This document shows, in pieces, positions 11,063 to 22,363 of a stretch of 64,000 nucleotides of DNA. Made by a program: the position numbers and the translations under genes. Source of the stretch: Mrakia gelida (taxonomy: Eukaryota > Basidiomycota > Tremellomycetes > Cystofilobasidiales > Mrakiaceae); NCBI GenBank assembly GCA_024345305.1, contig BRON01000018.1, forward strand, positions 496,001-560,000, read 5' to 3'. Position 1 is the stretch's first letter. The number at the start of each line of letters is the position of its first letter. The notes under the pieces were generated by a model. It was given only the letters and a program-made list of their open reading frames with translations. It ran no database searches and was not told the origin of the DNA.

Positions 11063-11212
11063 GCTGAGGGGAAGGGCCGAGAAAGGAGAAAGGAAGAAAT
11101 AAAAGAGGGAAGGCGGGATGGGGGTGTCTGGATCTTTGAAGTCGAGCTCGCGTTTCTCTCCCAACCGTTTCGAGCTTCCTCCTTCCTCCTCCTCCTTTCG
11201 TTCTTACTCGAC
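11063..11212. promoter_or_regulatory. Bidirectional promoter, LSM4 / MYND-A
   Basis: 150 bp lie between the start codons of two divergent genes. The plus strand is pyrimidine-rich from 11150 up to the ATG at 11213. Confidence 0.45.
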
Positions 11213-12476
11213 ATGGATTTCAAGCCCGCAGATCTTGCCGCTCTCATGGGCTTCACTTCAGGCCCCAATGGATATACGACGACGCTGCCTTCTCCAGAGC
11301 AGACGAAGCAGCTGGCCCAGCTCTGGGAAGAGGTCAAGGTCAGTCGGTCTCGTACTTCCCTCCTTCTCCTCTCCTCGCTCACGCACCATATCCCCCACTT
11401 TGCTGTCCATTTGGACTTTCGAGCGAACCTCCCTCTCCACGGACATGTTCTGGGTCCGCACGAGCTCCTTCTGCTCACCTCAGGGTGTCCTCTTCAAGCT
11501 GATGGACGTCCTTTCCGTGTCTCTTCCTCATCCCTCAGGCGGAGTTCAATTCCGAGTACCTTCCCTCGATGTACAGGACCTGGATCGGTGCCCCTTGGGA
11601 CGTCGCAACCGATTGCTACACCATCTACATGCAGTTCCGCCATCTTCAGCCCGTTCTTCGTCAGGTTCGTTCGCGAGAACCCAGAGGAAGTCGCCGCCTC
11701 TCTCCTCGTTCAAATCCGTCGATTCGTACTCCAGGTCCACGAGATCAGGACGGCTGTGAGTACGCTTTCATTCGTATGGCAGGCTTCCTCCCAGCTGATG
11801 CTTCGTCGTTTGTCTGGAAGACGCGCGTTGATGGCCCAAAAGCCAGGGATAGGATCTGCGTCTCGCTCAACGCTTTCGCCTTCGTCTCGGAGGCCTACCT
11901 CATCCGGCAGCTTCACGAGGATCCTTCTTCCCCGTTTTTACACATACCAGAAGATATCCTACAGCTATGTCGACCGATGAGGCCGTTACTTCGCGCGCTT
12001 CTCGAGGAGCAGGATGACACCTTCTTCAACCGAGGACTGCTTCGACTGGACCGTGTGCTGGAGACGTGGCAGCTCACGCTTTCGGAGGATCTGGAGCTGA
12101 GAAGGGAAGGGGAGTATGATTTGTTTTGGTGGAAGTGCGAAGCTAGAATGAGCAGCGACATCGTCGAGCTCACGCAGTGCGTCGACGGAGACGTGATGAT
12201 GTGTTCGAAGGTTCGTCGTCTCTTTCTCTCCTCTTCTCCTCTCCGCCGAACATTGACTGACCTATTTTCCCTTCTTCCCTTCTTGACCTCATAGCCGCGT
12301 CGTTCGATACTGCTCTCGAGGTCCATCTTACGCTCGCCCTTCTTCGTCCTCGACCTCCCTCCCTCCTCGTCCCTTCGCTCGCTGACCCTGTCTTCTCTTC
12401 TTCCTCCTGACGAACAGAGCACCAAAGACTTCGATGGAAGATCCACAAGCAGTACTGCTTCGCTCCCTCATGGTGA
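11213..12476 (+). CDS. MYND-like zinc-finger protein, paralogue A, two frame lesions
   Basis: It shares its layout with the genes at 17225-18508 and 22364-23646: an opening MDFKPADLAALMGFTSGPNG, a middle motif TWIGAPWD...VRENPEEVAASLLVQ, and a C-terminal MYND-like finger (CVDGDVMMCSK, VVRYCSREHQ, HKQYCFAPSW, then stop). Exon joins inferred from the paralogues: 11213-11338, a short exon ending in DMFW, about 11539-11760, 11821-12211, a 25-nt exon near 12297 and the last exon to 12476. Two frame breaks remain: one near 11633 between YMQF and the IFSPFF segment, the other at the acceptor of the CxxxRYC exon, where TG is missing relative to both sisters. MYND fingers bind proline-rich peptides; the partner is unknown. 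It may be a decaying copy or carry sequence errors. Confidence 0.6.
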
Positions 12477-12980
12477 GGCTGCAAATCTTCGTCGCTCACT
12501 TCTCTTCTCGACGCGTCGTTCTCTCGTCAGTCGCTCGTTCATTTTCCCCTTCGCTCTTCTTCCCGCCTTCGTCTCACTGACCTTCAACCCCTTCTCCACT
12601 TTCTTAAGTTTACTAGTCATCACCTTGCAGTCACACCTCACGATATCATGCTCTCTCTCAAATCTCGTTCCTTGTTTCGCCGAGTTGCGAAAGGACATTG
12701 TTCGTTTCGCTCTTTCTCTTCGAACTACTCAAAACTCATCGCGGCAAGAGAGAAGACATGCAGAATGAGAGAACATAAAACCGAGCTATTGATACAAAAA
12801 CGAATCCGAGTGGAAAACATAACGAAACGAAGCGAGACAAACGGACTGGGCGACGCGAGCGAAACCAAAGAAAGAGCTGACCGTAAGACGAAGACCTCGA
12901 GCCCTCAAGCTCCAACGACGCCACGTCCCTACAGCAGCAGCACCACCCAACGCTCGAACGAGATCCTAGGCTCGACCACC
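12477..12980. other. Convergent intergenic region
   Basis: About 500 bp between two convergent genes, AT-richer around 12760-12840. It presumably holds both 3' ends. I see no gene here. Confidence 0.5.
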
Positions 12981-15900
12981 TCAGATCTGAGGAGTAACTC
13001 CAGAAGGACCAACACCCTCTCCCTTCTCGGCCGATCCACCAGGATGAGTTCGCTGAGAGTGAGAGTGTCCGATGACCTTGTTGGAGTAGTTGTCTTGCGA
13101 GGAGACGATGGGCTCGAGGCGGACGTTCTTGTTTCGGAGGAGGTATCTGAAAGAGGCGAGGCGAGAGGGAGACGCGTCAGTTTGATTCGTCGAGCGGAGA
13201 GAGCGAGGGCGACAGGAAGAGAATGAACGAACTTCTTGCACCAGTAAGGGACGGCGACGTGGTTGTTGTACCTGATGTGATCACGAGTCTTGATCTCGAA
13301 GACCTGGTAAGAGAGAAAAGATGGCGAGAGTCAGCGACGAGCTTTCAAAAGACGAGCGAACGAGAAAAGGGTTCGAGAAACTCACGGCGTCGAGCTCTTC
13401 CAGCGAAAACTGCTTCGTCTCGGGTACGAAGAGGTAGATGAGTCCAAGAGCAATGACGTTGAGACCGGCGTACTGCGAATAACAAGAGAGAGAGGTCAGC
13501 GAACGAGTGAGCGGCGGGGAGAAGAGTGGGAGGAAGGGACGAACGAGACCGAAAGCACCGGTGGGTGAGAGAGCGTTGAGCATTCGAGGGAAGGTGATGG
13601 AGAGAATGGCGGCGAATCCGAGGCACACGGAAACGGCCCAAGCCATTCCCTGCTCTCGTTGGGCGAGAGGGAAGACCTCAGCGGAGTAGGTGCTGGGAAG
13701 ACGAAGGAGGAGGTCAGCGACGCGTCGTTTCCGTTTCGACGCTCGACGGAAGAGACTCACAAAGGAACGGGTCCCTCTCCAGGCGAGTAGATAGCGGCGA
13801 AGAGAAAGATGAAGAAGGCTGGGAGAGAGAAGGAGCCATGTCAGTTCTCGGCTGAAGCGAAGACGAGAAGAACGAGACGCGTTTGCTCACCGATGACTCC
13901 GATCTTCATTGATCCAGCGACGACGGGGTCGTTCGACTCGTTGGGAATGAGGAAAGCGAGACCAGCACCGAGGATAGAGAGGGCCATTCCGGGGAAGGTG
14001 ACGAGCAGAAGCACTCGTCGTCCGAATCGGTCGATGGTGAAGATGGCTGGAAAGAGGGATCGAGGTTCAGTCAGCAAAGGAAGGACGAGTCATGAAACGA
14101 CGGACGCGTCGAAACAACGAGACTCACCAGGCCAAGCGAAGACGAAGTTAACGGCACCGAAACCGAGGGAAGCGTACAGGGCTTGCTTCTGAGTGGAACC
14201 TCCGAGGACGAAGATGGTCGAGGAGTAAAAGGCGATGATCTGAAGAGAACGAACGAACGACCAAGAACGAGTCAGCGCGGTTCTGAGGTCGATCAGAGTG
14301 AACTGATGGACGAACGTTGATTCCGCACATCTGCTGAGCGAGCATGACGACTCCAGACGCGACGGTAGCTCGTCGAACTCGAGGGATGGTGAAGAGTTCT
14401 AGCGCTCTTCGGAAGTAGTTGTCTCCCCTCAAAATTTTCTGCTCCTCGATGAGTTGGACGTGGATGTAGTAGATGTCCCGGGCGGCTTGAAGTTCCGTGA
14501 ATCGAAGACGGCAGAGGGATTTCCACGCTTTGGGGTACCGGTTCTTCTTCATGAGCCATCGACTGTTGGAAGAAGAAAGAACGGGAGTCAGTGTGGGTTC
14601 GCTGGGAGGGGAAAAGCAGACGATTTCGTTCGAAGGAGGGAAGGGTGAGGTAGGGCGAAAGTGTGGATGGATCGAGAGGGAAGACGCAGTTCGTTCGAAC
14701 GAGAAGAGGAAGGAAAGGGGGACGAACGGGGACTCAGGGCAGAAGTAGATTCCGAGGGCGAGAGGCAGCGCAGGGATGAAAGCCGAACCGAGCTGAAGTC
14801 TCCAAGCGAGAGCTCCAACATCCATGACGACAACGTTGGCGGCAAATCCGAGGAAGATTCCGAAGCTGGATCGCGAAGGAGGGAAGGTCGAAGGTCAGAC
14901 TCGCGAGAACGACGGGGCTCGAGAAGACCGAAAGAAGACTCACGCAGTCCACATTTGCCAGGACCTGTATTAGAGAGGAAAGAAAGCAAGTCAGAACGCG
15001 TATCAATCGCGTGAAGGGCGTAAATTCGAGACTCACATGACTAAGAGCACGTCAAGGTTCGAGAAGGGAAGCGAGAGGTCAGCGACGCGTTATCTCGACA
15101 AGGCCGCGCGTTTCTCGGCATGAAGACATACCCAAAGCTCCTCGAATGGCAGCAGGTGAGTTCTCGGCGGCGAAGATAGGGACAGTGGCTCCCTTAATCC
15201 TGTTAGAGTAAAGAGGAACGGATCAGCGCCGAGTACGACAGGCGAGGAGAGCGGATCAATCGCTCCCTTTCCTCTTCCTCTCGAGCCTTCTGGTACAAGA
15301 AGTAGACCTACCCCATTCCTATTCCGAGCAGGAAACGGACGACGAAGAGTTGAACCCAAGTTTGGGTAAGACCAGAGCAGATAGGAGTGATGACGAGGAT
15401 GACAGCGGTGACTGAGGAGGGCAAGAGGGAGTCGCAAGGTCAGCGTCGATTTTTCTTCGCACGAAAGAAAGCGCAGCTCGTATAACCATCGTCACTCACG
15501 GAAGATAGCTCCTCGTCGACCGATGAGGTTGTTGACAGGATCCGAGAGCCAGCAGCCCAAGGCAGCGGACGCGATGTAGGGAGACGCGTTGACGAGTCCG
15601 ACGATCCACTCGTCGTTCTCGTACCCAGGCTCTGGAGCTGACCTCCCGATTCCGAACTCCGAGGGGAATGATAGGTCTGGAGAAAAGAAGGAAGAAGGGA
15701 AAGGAAACGAGGAAGAAGGGTCAAGTCAGCTCGGCGAAATCGAAGCGTGTCGAGTGAGTCAAAAGTTCACTCACTGGCTCCGTTCGATCCAGTTTGATCC
15801 CAGCCATGAACGGCAGCACCGAGAGAACAGAGAGCGATAGTGATGTAGAGCATGGCGGGTTGACTGAAAGGGAGGACAAAGGGGAGGTGGGAGGTCAGGA

Positions 15901-16322
15901 CGAGAACTCGACATCAATTCTGGCTCGCGGTTCGAACTCACCTCCATTTGTGCGTGTGCTCGTGATTAATCGTCGCCTTGTCCTCGTCGGTCAACTCCTC
16001 CATGAACTCAAAGTCGTGAGGGGACTGGGCGAGAAGAGCTCCCTTCCGGAGGACCTCTATGTGCTCCTCCAAGCCGTACTCCGAAGCGAAACTGTTCGAA
16101 AGTCAAGGTCAGGTCTCGGTTCTTCTCGCCTTCAAAGGGTAAGCGAAAGTTCGACACTCACAGGTCAACGTCTCTGATCATCTGCTCCTTCGAGATCCCA
16201 TGGAGAGGGTTCTTGACGGTCCCTACGGCGTCGTTCGACTCGATGGAGGGAGTCGAGAGGTCTCGATCCTCGATACGTTCAATCTCCTCCTTCGTTCCCG
16301 ATCTGTTCTTGTCGACGTCCAT
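12981..16322 (-). CDS. MFS sugar transporter, SP family
   Basis: A plasma-membrane proton or facilitated sugar carrier of the major facilitator superfamily with 12 predicted membrane spans. About 17 exons all join in frame from MDV at 16322 to the TGA at 12981-12983. Signature stretches are visible: [14 protein letters not shown] in TM1, [14 protein letters not shown] (the D-RxGRR loop), [10 protein letters not shown] and [34 protein letters not shown] (PESPR), DRFGRR in the second half, [14 protein letters not shown], and [13 protein letters not shown] near the end. The N-terminus is a soluble acidic tail of about 100 residues. Exon 7 is only 4 nt (15037-15040) and is needed to spell GALVMSW. 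The substrate cannot be told from sequence alone. The gene lies between MYND-A and MYND-B. Confidence 0.92.
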
Positions 16323-17224
16323 GATGGCTCCTTGTGATGACTGGTGGGAGGAGAAGAGAAAAAGAAAGAGCAAGAAGAGGTCAGTCGAGGGAAGGAGGGA
16401 CGGGCGAGAGGGAGATAAGATACGGGCTGAAGAGACGCGACGAAGAGCTCACAAGAAGGGGTTTTGACGGGAGAAGGGGGGTGAAAAGAGGTGGGGGTCG
16501 GTGGGGACGAGGTGGTGGTTTGTGGGAGAAGAGAGGAGCCTCGAAATTCTCCAGCTTTTCCTCTGCTGTTCGACCCTCCAAGAGAGAAGGAAAGGTGTTC
16601 CAAGGAAAGGGAAAGGGAATTCGCGTCAGCGGCTCCGAAATTCCAAGCATCGCCGGCGGTTAGGCTCGTCTCCCTCCTCAAAGCTCACCTTCCCTACATC
16701 GAGAGCTCCTATATACTGATCCGCCAGTAGACATGGATCTGCTAGATCGAGGAGGGAAGCTCCGACCAGAATCGAAACTCTACGAAGCCTACGAGTCTCG
16801 CAAAGGGAAGAGGGAATTCGACCGACCTCGCGAGACTCACCTGGGCGTCCTCGAGAGTTCTAAACAAGCTAGCGAGGCAGAGGCTCCTTGAATACGGCCC
16901 ATGTGTCCTCGAGCCCTGAAGCTGAACTGGCTCTCGAGTCGAGGATCGGGACTGCGAAATCGATGCGAAACCAGGGCGGCGAGAAGGACCGCGGCGAGGA
17001 CGGGAAGAGTCGTTCTTCCTCGACCTTTGCTGATCTCTGAACGAAGTGGCTCCGAGAGCTGGAAGTGGCCTTGGAAGAAGGATCATCACATCGTCTGATC
17101 GACGAATGAGACGAGAGGGATATCCAGCGGTCAGTTGAGGGATCGGGAAGGAAAGAGCGGTGGAGAGAGGAGCGCTCACAAAGAGAAGACGCGTCGAGAG
17201 CTTCCGAGGTTTCGACTTGAGTTG
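16323..17224. other. Intergenic region upstream of the transporter
   Basis: About 900 bp between the transporter start and the 3' end of MYND-B. It should hold the transporter promoter. A TATATA-like element lies at about 16711-16716, some 390 bp upstream of the ATG. Open frames here are purine- or pyrimidine-rich shadows. Confidence 0.45.
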
Positions 17225-18508
17225 CTACCACGAAGGCTCGAAGCAGTACTGCTTGTGAACCTTCCATTGTAAACGCTGATGATCTAAGTAAGCGAACGAG
17301 AAGACAGGAAAAAAGCTGTGAGCGAGCGACACGAAGAGAGAAAGACGGAGACGAGAAATGGAAGACTTACCGCGACCGCAGAACCGTACTGCTCGACACT
17401 GAAGGGGCAGGGAGTTTAAGAGGTACTCGGTCAGTCTATGCGAGGTCGTGGACGAGAACTAGCGACGAAAAGCAAGCAGAATCGAACAAAGAGAAGCAAG
17501 ACTTACTTTTCCGCACATCAACTGCATCTCTCCCTTCACGCATCGACTCCCGTCCTCCGAGAGCGTTCCACACCTCCACCAGCCTTTGTCGGACAGCCCG
17601 AAGAGCCCCTCAAGCTCATCTTGGGTAGCTTCGAGGCAGCCTGAGTCCAAGAGACGCTCGAGTTTGTTGATTCCGACCGTTGCGACCTTCGCCGTCCGAA
17701 CCGCCACATCGAAAGCGCCAACGATCTCGGCTTGAAGGGCCTTGAAGCGATACCTTGAGCGTCAAAGTTCGGATAGGAGAGGGACCGAGACCTTGAGCAA
17801 GGGAGCAGAGGGATCGCCGTAGTGTTGAGCGAAGAGGTACGAGTCGTAGGAGAGGGCGAAGGTGGAGAGGGAGAACGCGATGGTTTCGATCTGTATCAGA
17901 AGGACGAAGAGCTCAGCGTTGGTTTCGTCGAGGTTTTATGCTGCGGGAGAGACTGACGTTGACGTGGGTGCGAGGGAGTTTGACGAGGTGGGCTAGTCGT
18001 TGAAGTTGAACGAGGAGGGAAGCGGCGACCTCGTCCGGGTTCTCTCTTGCGAACCTCGAGAAGGACCTCGAGGGGGTAGTGCTAGAGAACTGGACCAGGA
18101 ACAAGTAGTAGTACTGTCCGGTGAGATCCCAAGGTGTCTGAACGAAGGTTCGAAGGAGGGAGGGCATGTATTGAGCGGCGAGTTCGGTCTGGCGAACGAA
18201 GGAGAGTGAGCTTCCGACGGCTGCAACGAGGTGACGACGACACCGACTGGAGGCTGCTCACATAGAACCTGTTGTCAAACTCGAGCTTATACGTCATACG
18301 AACCAAAAGGATAGAGTCAGCGAACGAACGAGGGAAGGAGGAAGAATACAGGGATAGAGGGAGGAGGAAGGAGGGAAGACGAGCTCACCATCTCGGTCTC
18401 GAGCATCCTTTCGACCTGCTCAGGGGAAGGTAGCTTGTTGGTGTGACCCCCACTAGGTCCAGGAGAGATTCCGATGATCTTTGCTAGGTCTGCAGGGGTG
18501 AATACCAT
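17225..18508 (-). CDS. MYND-like zinc-finger protein, paralogue B
   Basis: The start at 18508 reads MVFTPADLAKIIGISPGPSG, close to the sister genes. Exon order: the N-terminal exon; a tiny exon FDNRFY near 18255; a conserved exon from TELAAQYMPSLLRTF to FARENPDEVAASLLVQLQRL; a long helical exon; a 28-nt exon CRAVRFCGR; and a last exon DHQRLQWKVHKQYCFEPSW ending at 17225. A 51-nt intron at 17741-17791 removes what would otherwise be an in-frame TGA and restores alignment with paralogue C. Finger ligands visible: CVKGEMQLMCGKC, RFC, then His in DHQ where canonical MYND has Cys, then HKQYC. No frame lesion remains. Function unknown; a protein-protein interaction module is the usual role of MYND fingers. 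It is divergent from the TPR-SET gene. Confidence 0.68.
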
Positions 18509-18833
18509 ATTGAGGGAAGGAGGGCGGGTGAAAGATGGAGAGAGGGAGGGAGCTGAGCTCGAACCTCCCTGTTGAGCTTGAGCTCTGGCTTCCCCCTCCT
18601 TCCCTCCAACGACGGCTTCATCGGAAGAAGATGATTACAGACTACGCTCGACGGTCTTCCCTCAAACTCCCCATCCCCCTTCGTCCGAAATCGTAGACGT
18701 CCCTCACCGACGCCCTCTTTCGACTCGAGCTCAACACCTTCTCACACCTCCCTTCTTCTCTCTCCATCGCCCATCCCTCCATCCGAACCCTATCTCCTCC
18801 TCTCCCTCTCCCGACCTCGAACACCTTCCTCGC
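18509..18833. promoter_or_regulatory. Bidirectional promoter, MYND-B / TPR-SET
   Basis: 325 bp between divergent starts, pyrimidine-rich on the plus strand from 18650 to the ATG at 18834. The MYND and SET genes may therefore be co-regulated. Confidence 0.45.
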
Positions 18834-21424
18834 ATGCCTCCGATCCTGACGCCTACCGAAGAGCGAGGAGCTCTGGAGATGCTCAAGCAGGCGAAGGAGC
18901 GTTTCAAGATCGAACGTTCCCTCCCTCCCTCTCCTCTCCCCCTCGTCCCAGCCTCCGAGCTCATCGCCATGTCCAACTTCCAACGAGCCGAAGTTTTGAA
19001 GATGGAGAAGGTGGAAGTGAGGGGAAGAGGTCGAGCCATCAAGCAAACCTTCTGTGGTGAAGAGAAGACGGTCTCTCGAGCGGAGCTGGACGACCTCAAG
19101 TCGAGTGAGTCCGCGCTCTTCTCTTCCCTTCCTTTCCTCCGGCTCGAGAAGCTCATTGCGTTTTCTCTCCTCTCTCCCAGTCTCTCTCAGAGAGATGCAG
19201 GTTCGACAGGTTCACAGAGGTCGATACCTCCTCGTCCGAATCGCTTCTCCAACCGTTCGAATGACCTCCCTCTCGTGGCCCATCGTCGACGTCAACGGCG
19301 ACGCGAGCCTGCTCGCTCTCTACAACTACCCTCTCTACCCACTCTCCCTCAAAACTCCCGCACTCGCAGACGTCGACGAGGTTTTCTCGGTTGGAACGAT
19401 CCTCCTGATCAAGGAGCCATGGGTCAAGCAGGCTCTCTCGGGCTCACAGATCGTCGTGAGAGTGGACTCGTCGACCGATCTCGAGGTCGTCAAGGAGGGA
19501 GATCCGATCCTCGAAGGAGTGAAGTGGAAGGAGACTGGAGAAAGAGGGTTCTGGAAGGTTCCGGAGCAGCCGAGGAGGACGTTGGACGAGTGGAAGGCGA
19601 AGGGAAACAAGGTGTGTTCGTCCTCTTCGCGTCTGCAGCCACTCCGCCTCTGAAGCCTCGCTGATCCTCTTCCCTGGTCATCAGCACCTCGCCAGCCGTC
19701 TCTTCCTCTCTGCCGTCAAGTCGTACACTCTCGGAATCGAACAACACCCTTCCCATCCCGACCTCCATCTCCTTTTCCTCAATCAATCCGCCGTCAACCT
19801 CACCCTCGAACGCTTCAACGCAGCTCTCGCCGACTCGACCAAAGCGCTCTCCCTCCTCCTTCTCAACACCTCCCTTCCTCCCGACAAGCTTAACACCTTC
19901 AAGTCTAAGGCTCACCATCGTCGTACCTCGTCCCTCTACTCACTTCGTCGATGGTCGGACGCGAAGGACTCGTTCGTCGAGTTCCTCGACGCTCATCCAG
20001 ACTCAGTCGAGGCTTCCGTCGGACTCGCCAGAACGGAGGATCGTCTTCGGTAAGCTTCCGTAGGAGATTACAATCTCGTCGCGCTCTTCAGGAAGGCTCA
20101 GCAGGACCCCTCGTCGAGGATGGACGTCGCAGACTTCGTCGGACCAGTCGAGGTCGTTTCATTGGAGGGACGAGGACGAGGAATCGTTACGGCTCGAGAC
20201 GTCAGAGCTGGAGAGCTCCTTCTTGCAGCGAAAGCGATCAAGATGGCGACTCCGAAGGATCGAGTGATCATCTCGCTGGGGATCAACCTTCTTACCGAAC
20301 GCATCGACAGTCCGGAGCACGTCAACCTTCGATACTCCCTCGCCTACCACCTCGCCTTCCAACCGGAACTCCTCCCTCTCGTCGCGAACCTCTACGCCGG
20401 ACCTACCTTCCCAACCCCTTCCAACTCCTACGACCTCCACCTATCCCCTTCCCTCGAACCAGGATCTCCCTCCTCTCCCGTCGACGCGTCCCTCATCGAC
20501 AGGGTCTCGAGTTTCAACTCGTTCGGAGCTCGAAACCTCTCTCGAACCACCTCAGACTCCCTCGAGGACCCTGAAACCTCCACCGGTCTCTTCTGCAACA
20601 ACTCCCTCCTCAATCACTCCTGCAAACCAAACGCGGACTGGATCTGCCTCAACGACTTCCAACTCATTCGAGCCGTCGTCGACATCCCTTCCGGAACCGA
20701 GGTCACCATCACCTACATCGGATCTCGCTCCTTCGACGAACGCCAAGAGATGCTCAAGCACTACCTCGCTGGCTCGTCGGTCGCGTCGTGTTCGTGCGAT
20801 CTCTGCTCGTCGGACAAGGAGGATGGAAGGAAGAGTCTCGATCGACGACAAGCGATTCTCACGCGACGACCACCCAAGCAGTCGCCTTTCATCGAGAGTC
20901 ACGGAGCCGAGAGCGTTCGGAAGGAGATCACGGCAGTCGAGAAGGACATCGAGGAACTCTTCAGCACCTACAGTCCGGATCGAGGTCGCTTCAAATCCGA
21001 GATGGCTCCGATCTACCAAACGCTCGGATACCTTCGAGGACTCCTCGCTCAGATCCTACGAAACTCGTCTGCCTACGCCAGCATCGTCAAGGAGTACCTT
21101 CACGTCTTGGAGAGCGTCGGAGTCATCGTCGTCGACAAGTCGCTCGGCTCCCCCTCCTCGTCGTCGAATCGAACCTCAACTTCGGACGCGACCTCCCTCC
21201 CCGTCTCTTCCGCTCCTCGAGCCGAGCTCGAATACGCCGTCAGCTCAGTCATCCAGCTGGCGATCATTCACAAGAATCTCGGGAGAGACGAGGTGCTGGC
21301 CAAGAGGTGGTTGACAGCTGGAATGTGGATGGATAACATCTGGTTGGGAGGGGGGTGGGAGTTGTTCAAGGAGAGGCATCGAGAGCCGATGGAGATGTGG
21401 GGGTTGATGGAGCTGGCTGGTTGA
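18834..21424 (+). CDS. TPR- and SET-domain protein
   Basis: Four exons (18834-19104, 19181-19611, 19685-20049, 20092-21424) give 799 residues. The 42-nt intron 20050-20091 is short but removes an in-frame TAA and keeps phase. The middle has TPR-like helices (FLSAVKSYTLGIEQHP, AVNLTLERFNAALADSTKAL, RRWSDAKDSFVEFL). A SET domain follows: GPVEVVSLEGRGRGIVTARDVRAGE at its start, then LLNHSCKPNADW (the NHSCxPN core) and TEVTITYIG, with post-SET cysteines in CSCDLCSSD. This architecture is typical of SMYD-like or SET5-like lysine methyltransferases; the substrate is unknown. Unlike SMYD proteins I see no MYND finger inside, yet separate MYND-like genes flank it on both sides. Confidence 0.85.
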
Positions 21425-22363
21425 GGATCTCGTTCAATACTTTGTTCGTTTCTGAGAGGAGGAGGAGCCGAGGGGAGTGGGGAGGTGAGACGAGGGAGCG
21501 ATTCGGACTTCAGACCTTTCGTCGACGCATCTTTTTGGGTTTCTTTCTATCTTACGCGATTCATGTAGCCTTGCTCACGATCGAGAAAGGGACGGTACGA
21601 GAAAGCATGGAAGTAGAAACCAAGAAAGAAGGAGACGAGGAAAGCTCAGAAAAGAGCAAGCAAGGTATCGGAAAGTTTCGTCCTCGCCTCCTCCTTCCTC
21701 CTCCAAACTGTCGGCACCCTCGCCTCGTACACGAAGATCCCCGATCGATACAAGTTCGTTTCCAAAAGAAGAAAGACTTCCGCCCACATACGAACGAAGA
21801 GAGAACGCGGGTGAAGCCGAGATGGCTTCGAGCGGGAACTTGCGACGCGTCCTCGTCGTTTGAAGCTAAAGGTCGTAACATCGAGCGCGAAGATTAGGCT
21901 ACGAGTGGTAAAGAAGAGATGGGGTCTCGTGATTTGAGACTATGAGAAGAGATGTGTAAGAAGGAAAGAGCGTCAGCGTCGACTCGTTCGAGTAGAGTCG
22001 TGTCGCGAGGACGAAGAATGGATAACAACTCACGATGAAATCCGACCGGGGACGTGAGCATGAGCATGAGCGTTTCGTGAGGGAGGTTGAGCAAGCGTAT
22101 GGGTGAGCGATGGAGATCTGCGAGAAGGATCGAGAGGAAGGGACGAGACGTCAGGTCGAATCTCGAGACGCGACTTCCAGCGGTGTCGGAGAAGACGTAC
22201 GGCGGCAGGAACGTTTGAAAGAGAAGAGCTATCCGAGAGAGTAGATGGTAAGCGCGATCAGCTGCTGGATCGTCGCTGGGGCGGAGGTGACAGGAGAGAG
22301 CAGGCGACTCACAGAACCAGCGACGCGTCGAAAACGGTTCGACGATCGAGGAGAGCTCGACGA
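21425..22363. other. Region downstream of TPR-SET and MYND-C, possible spliced 3' UTR
   Basis: About 940 bp. On the minus strand, directly after the MYND-C stop, the sequence shows good donor and acceptor words (GTGAGTCG near 22308, CTCGCAG near 22120, GTGAGTTG near 22035, TCATAG near 21943) and an open frame running to about 21896. It may be a spliced 3' UTR or a small separate gene. I cannot support a protein call. Confidence 0.35.

Noticed and set aside
17741..17791. In-frame TGA in MYND-B that would make it a pseudogene
   Set aside because: A 51-nt GT-AG intron with a TTTGAC branch word removes it and restores alignment with paralogue C.
20050..20091. In-frame TAA in the TPR-SET gene
   Set aside because: A 42-nt GTAAG...TTCAG intron removes it and keeps phase, though the removed bases also read plausibly as protein.
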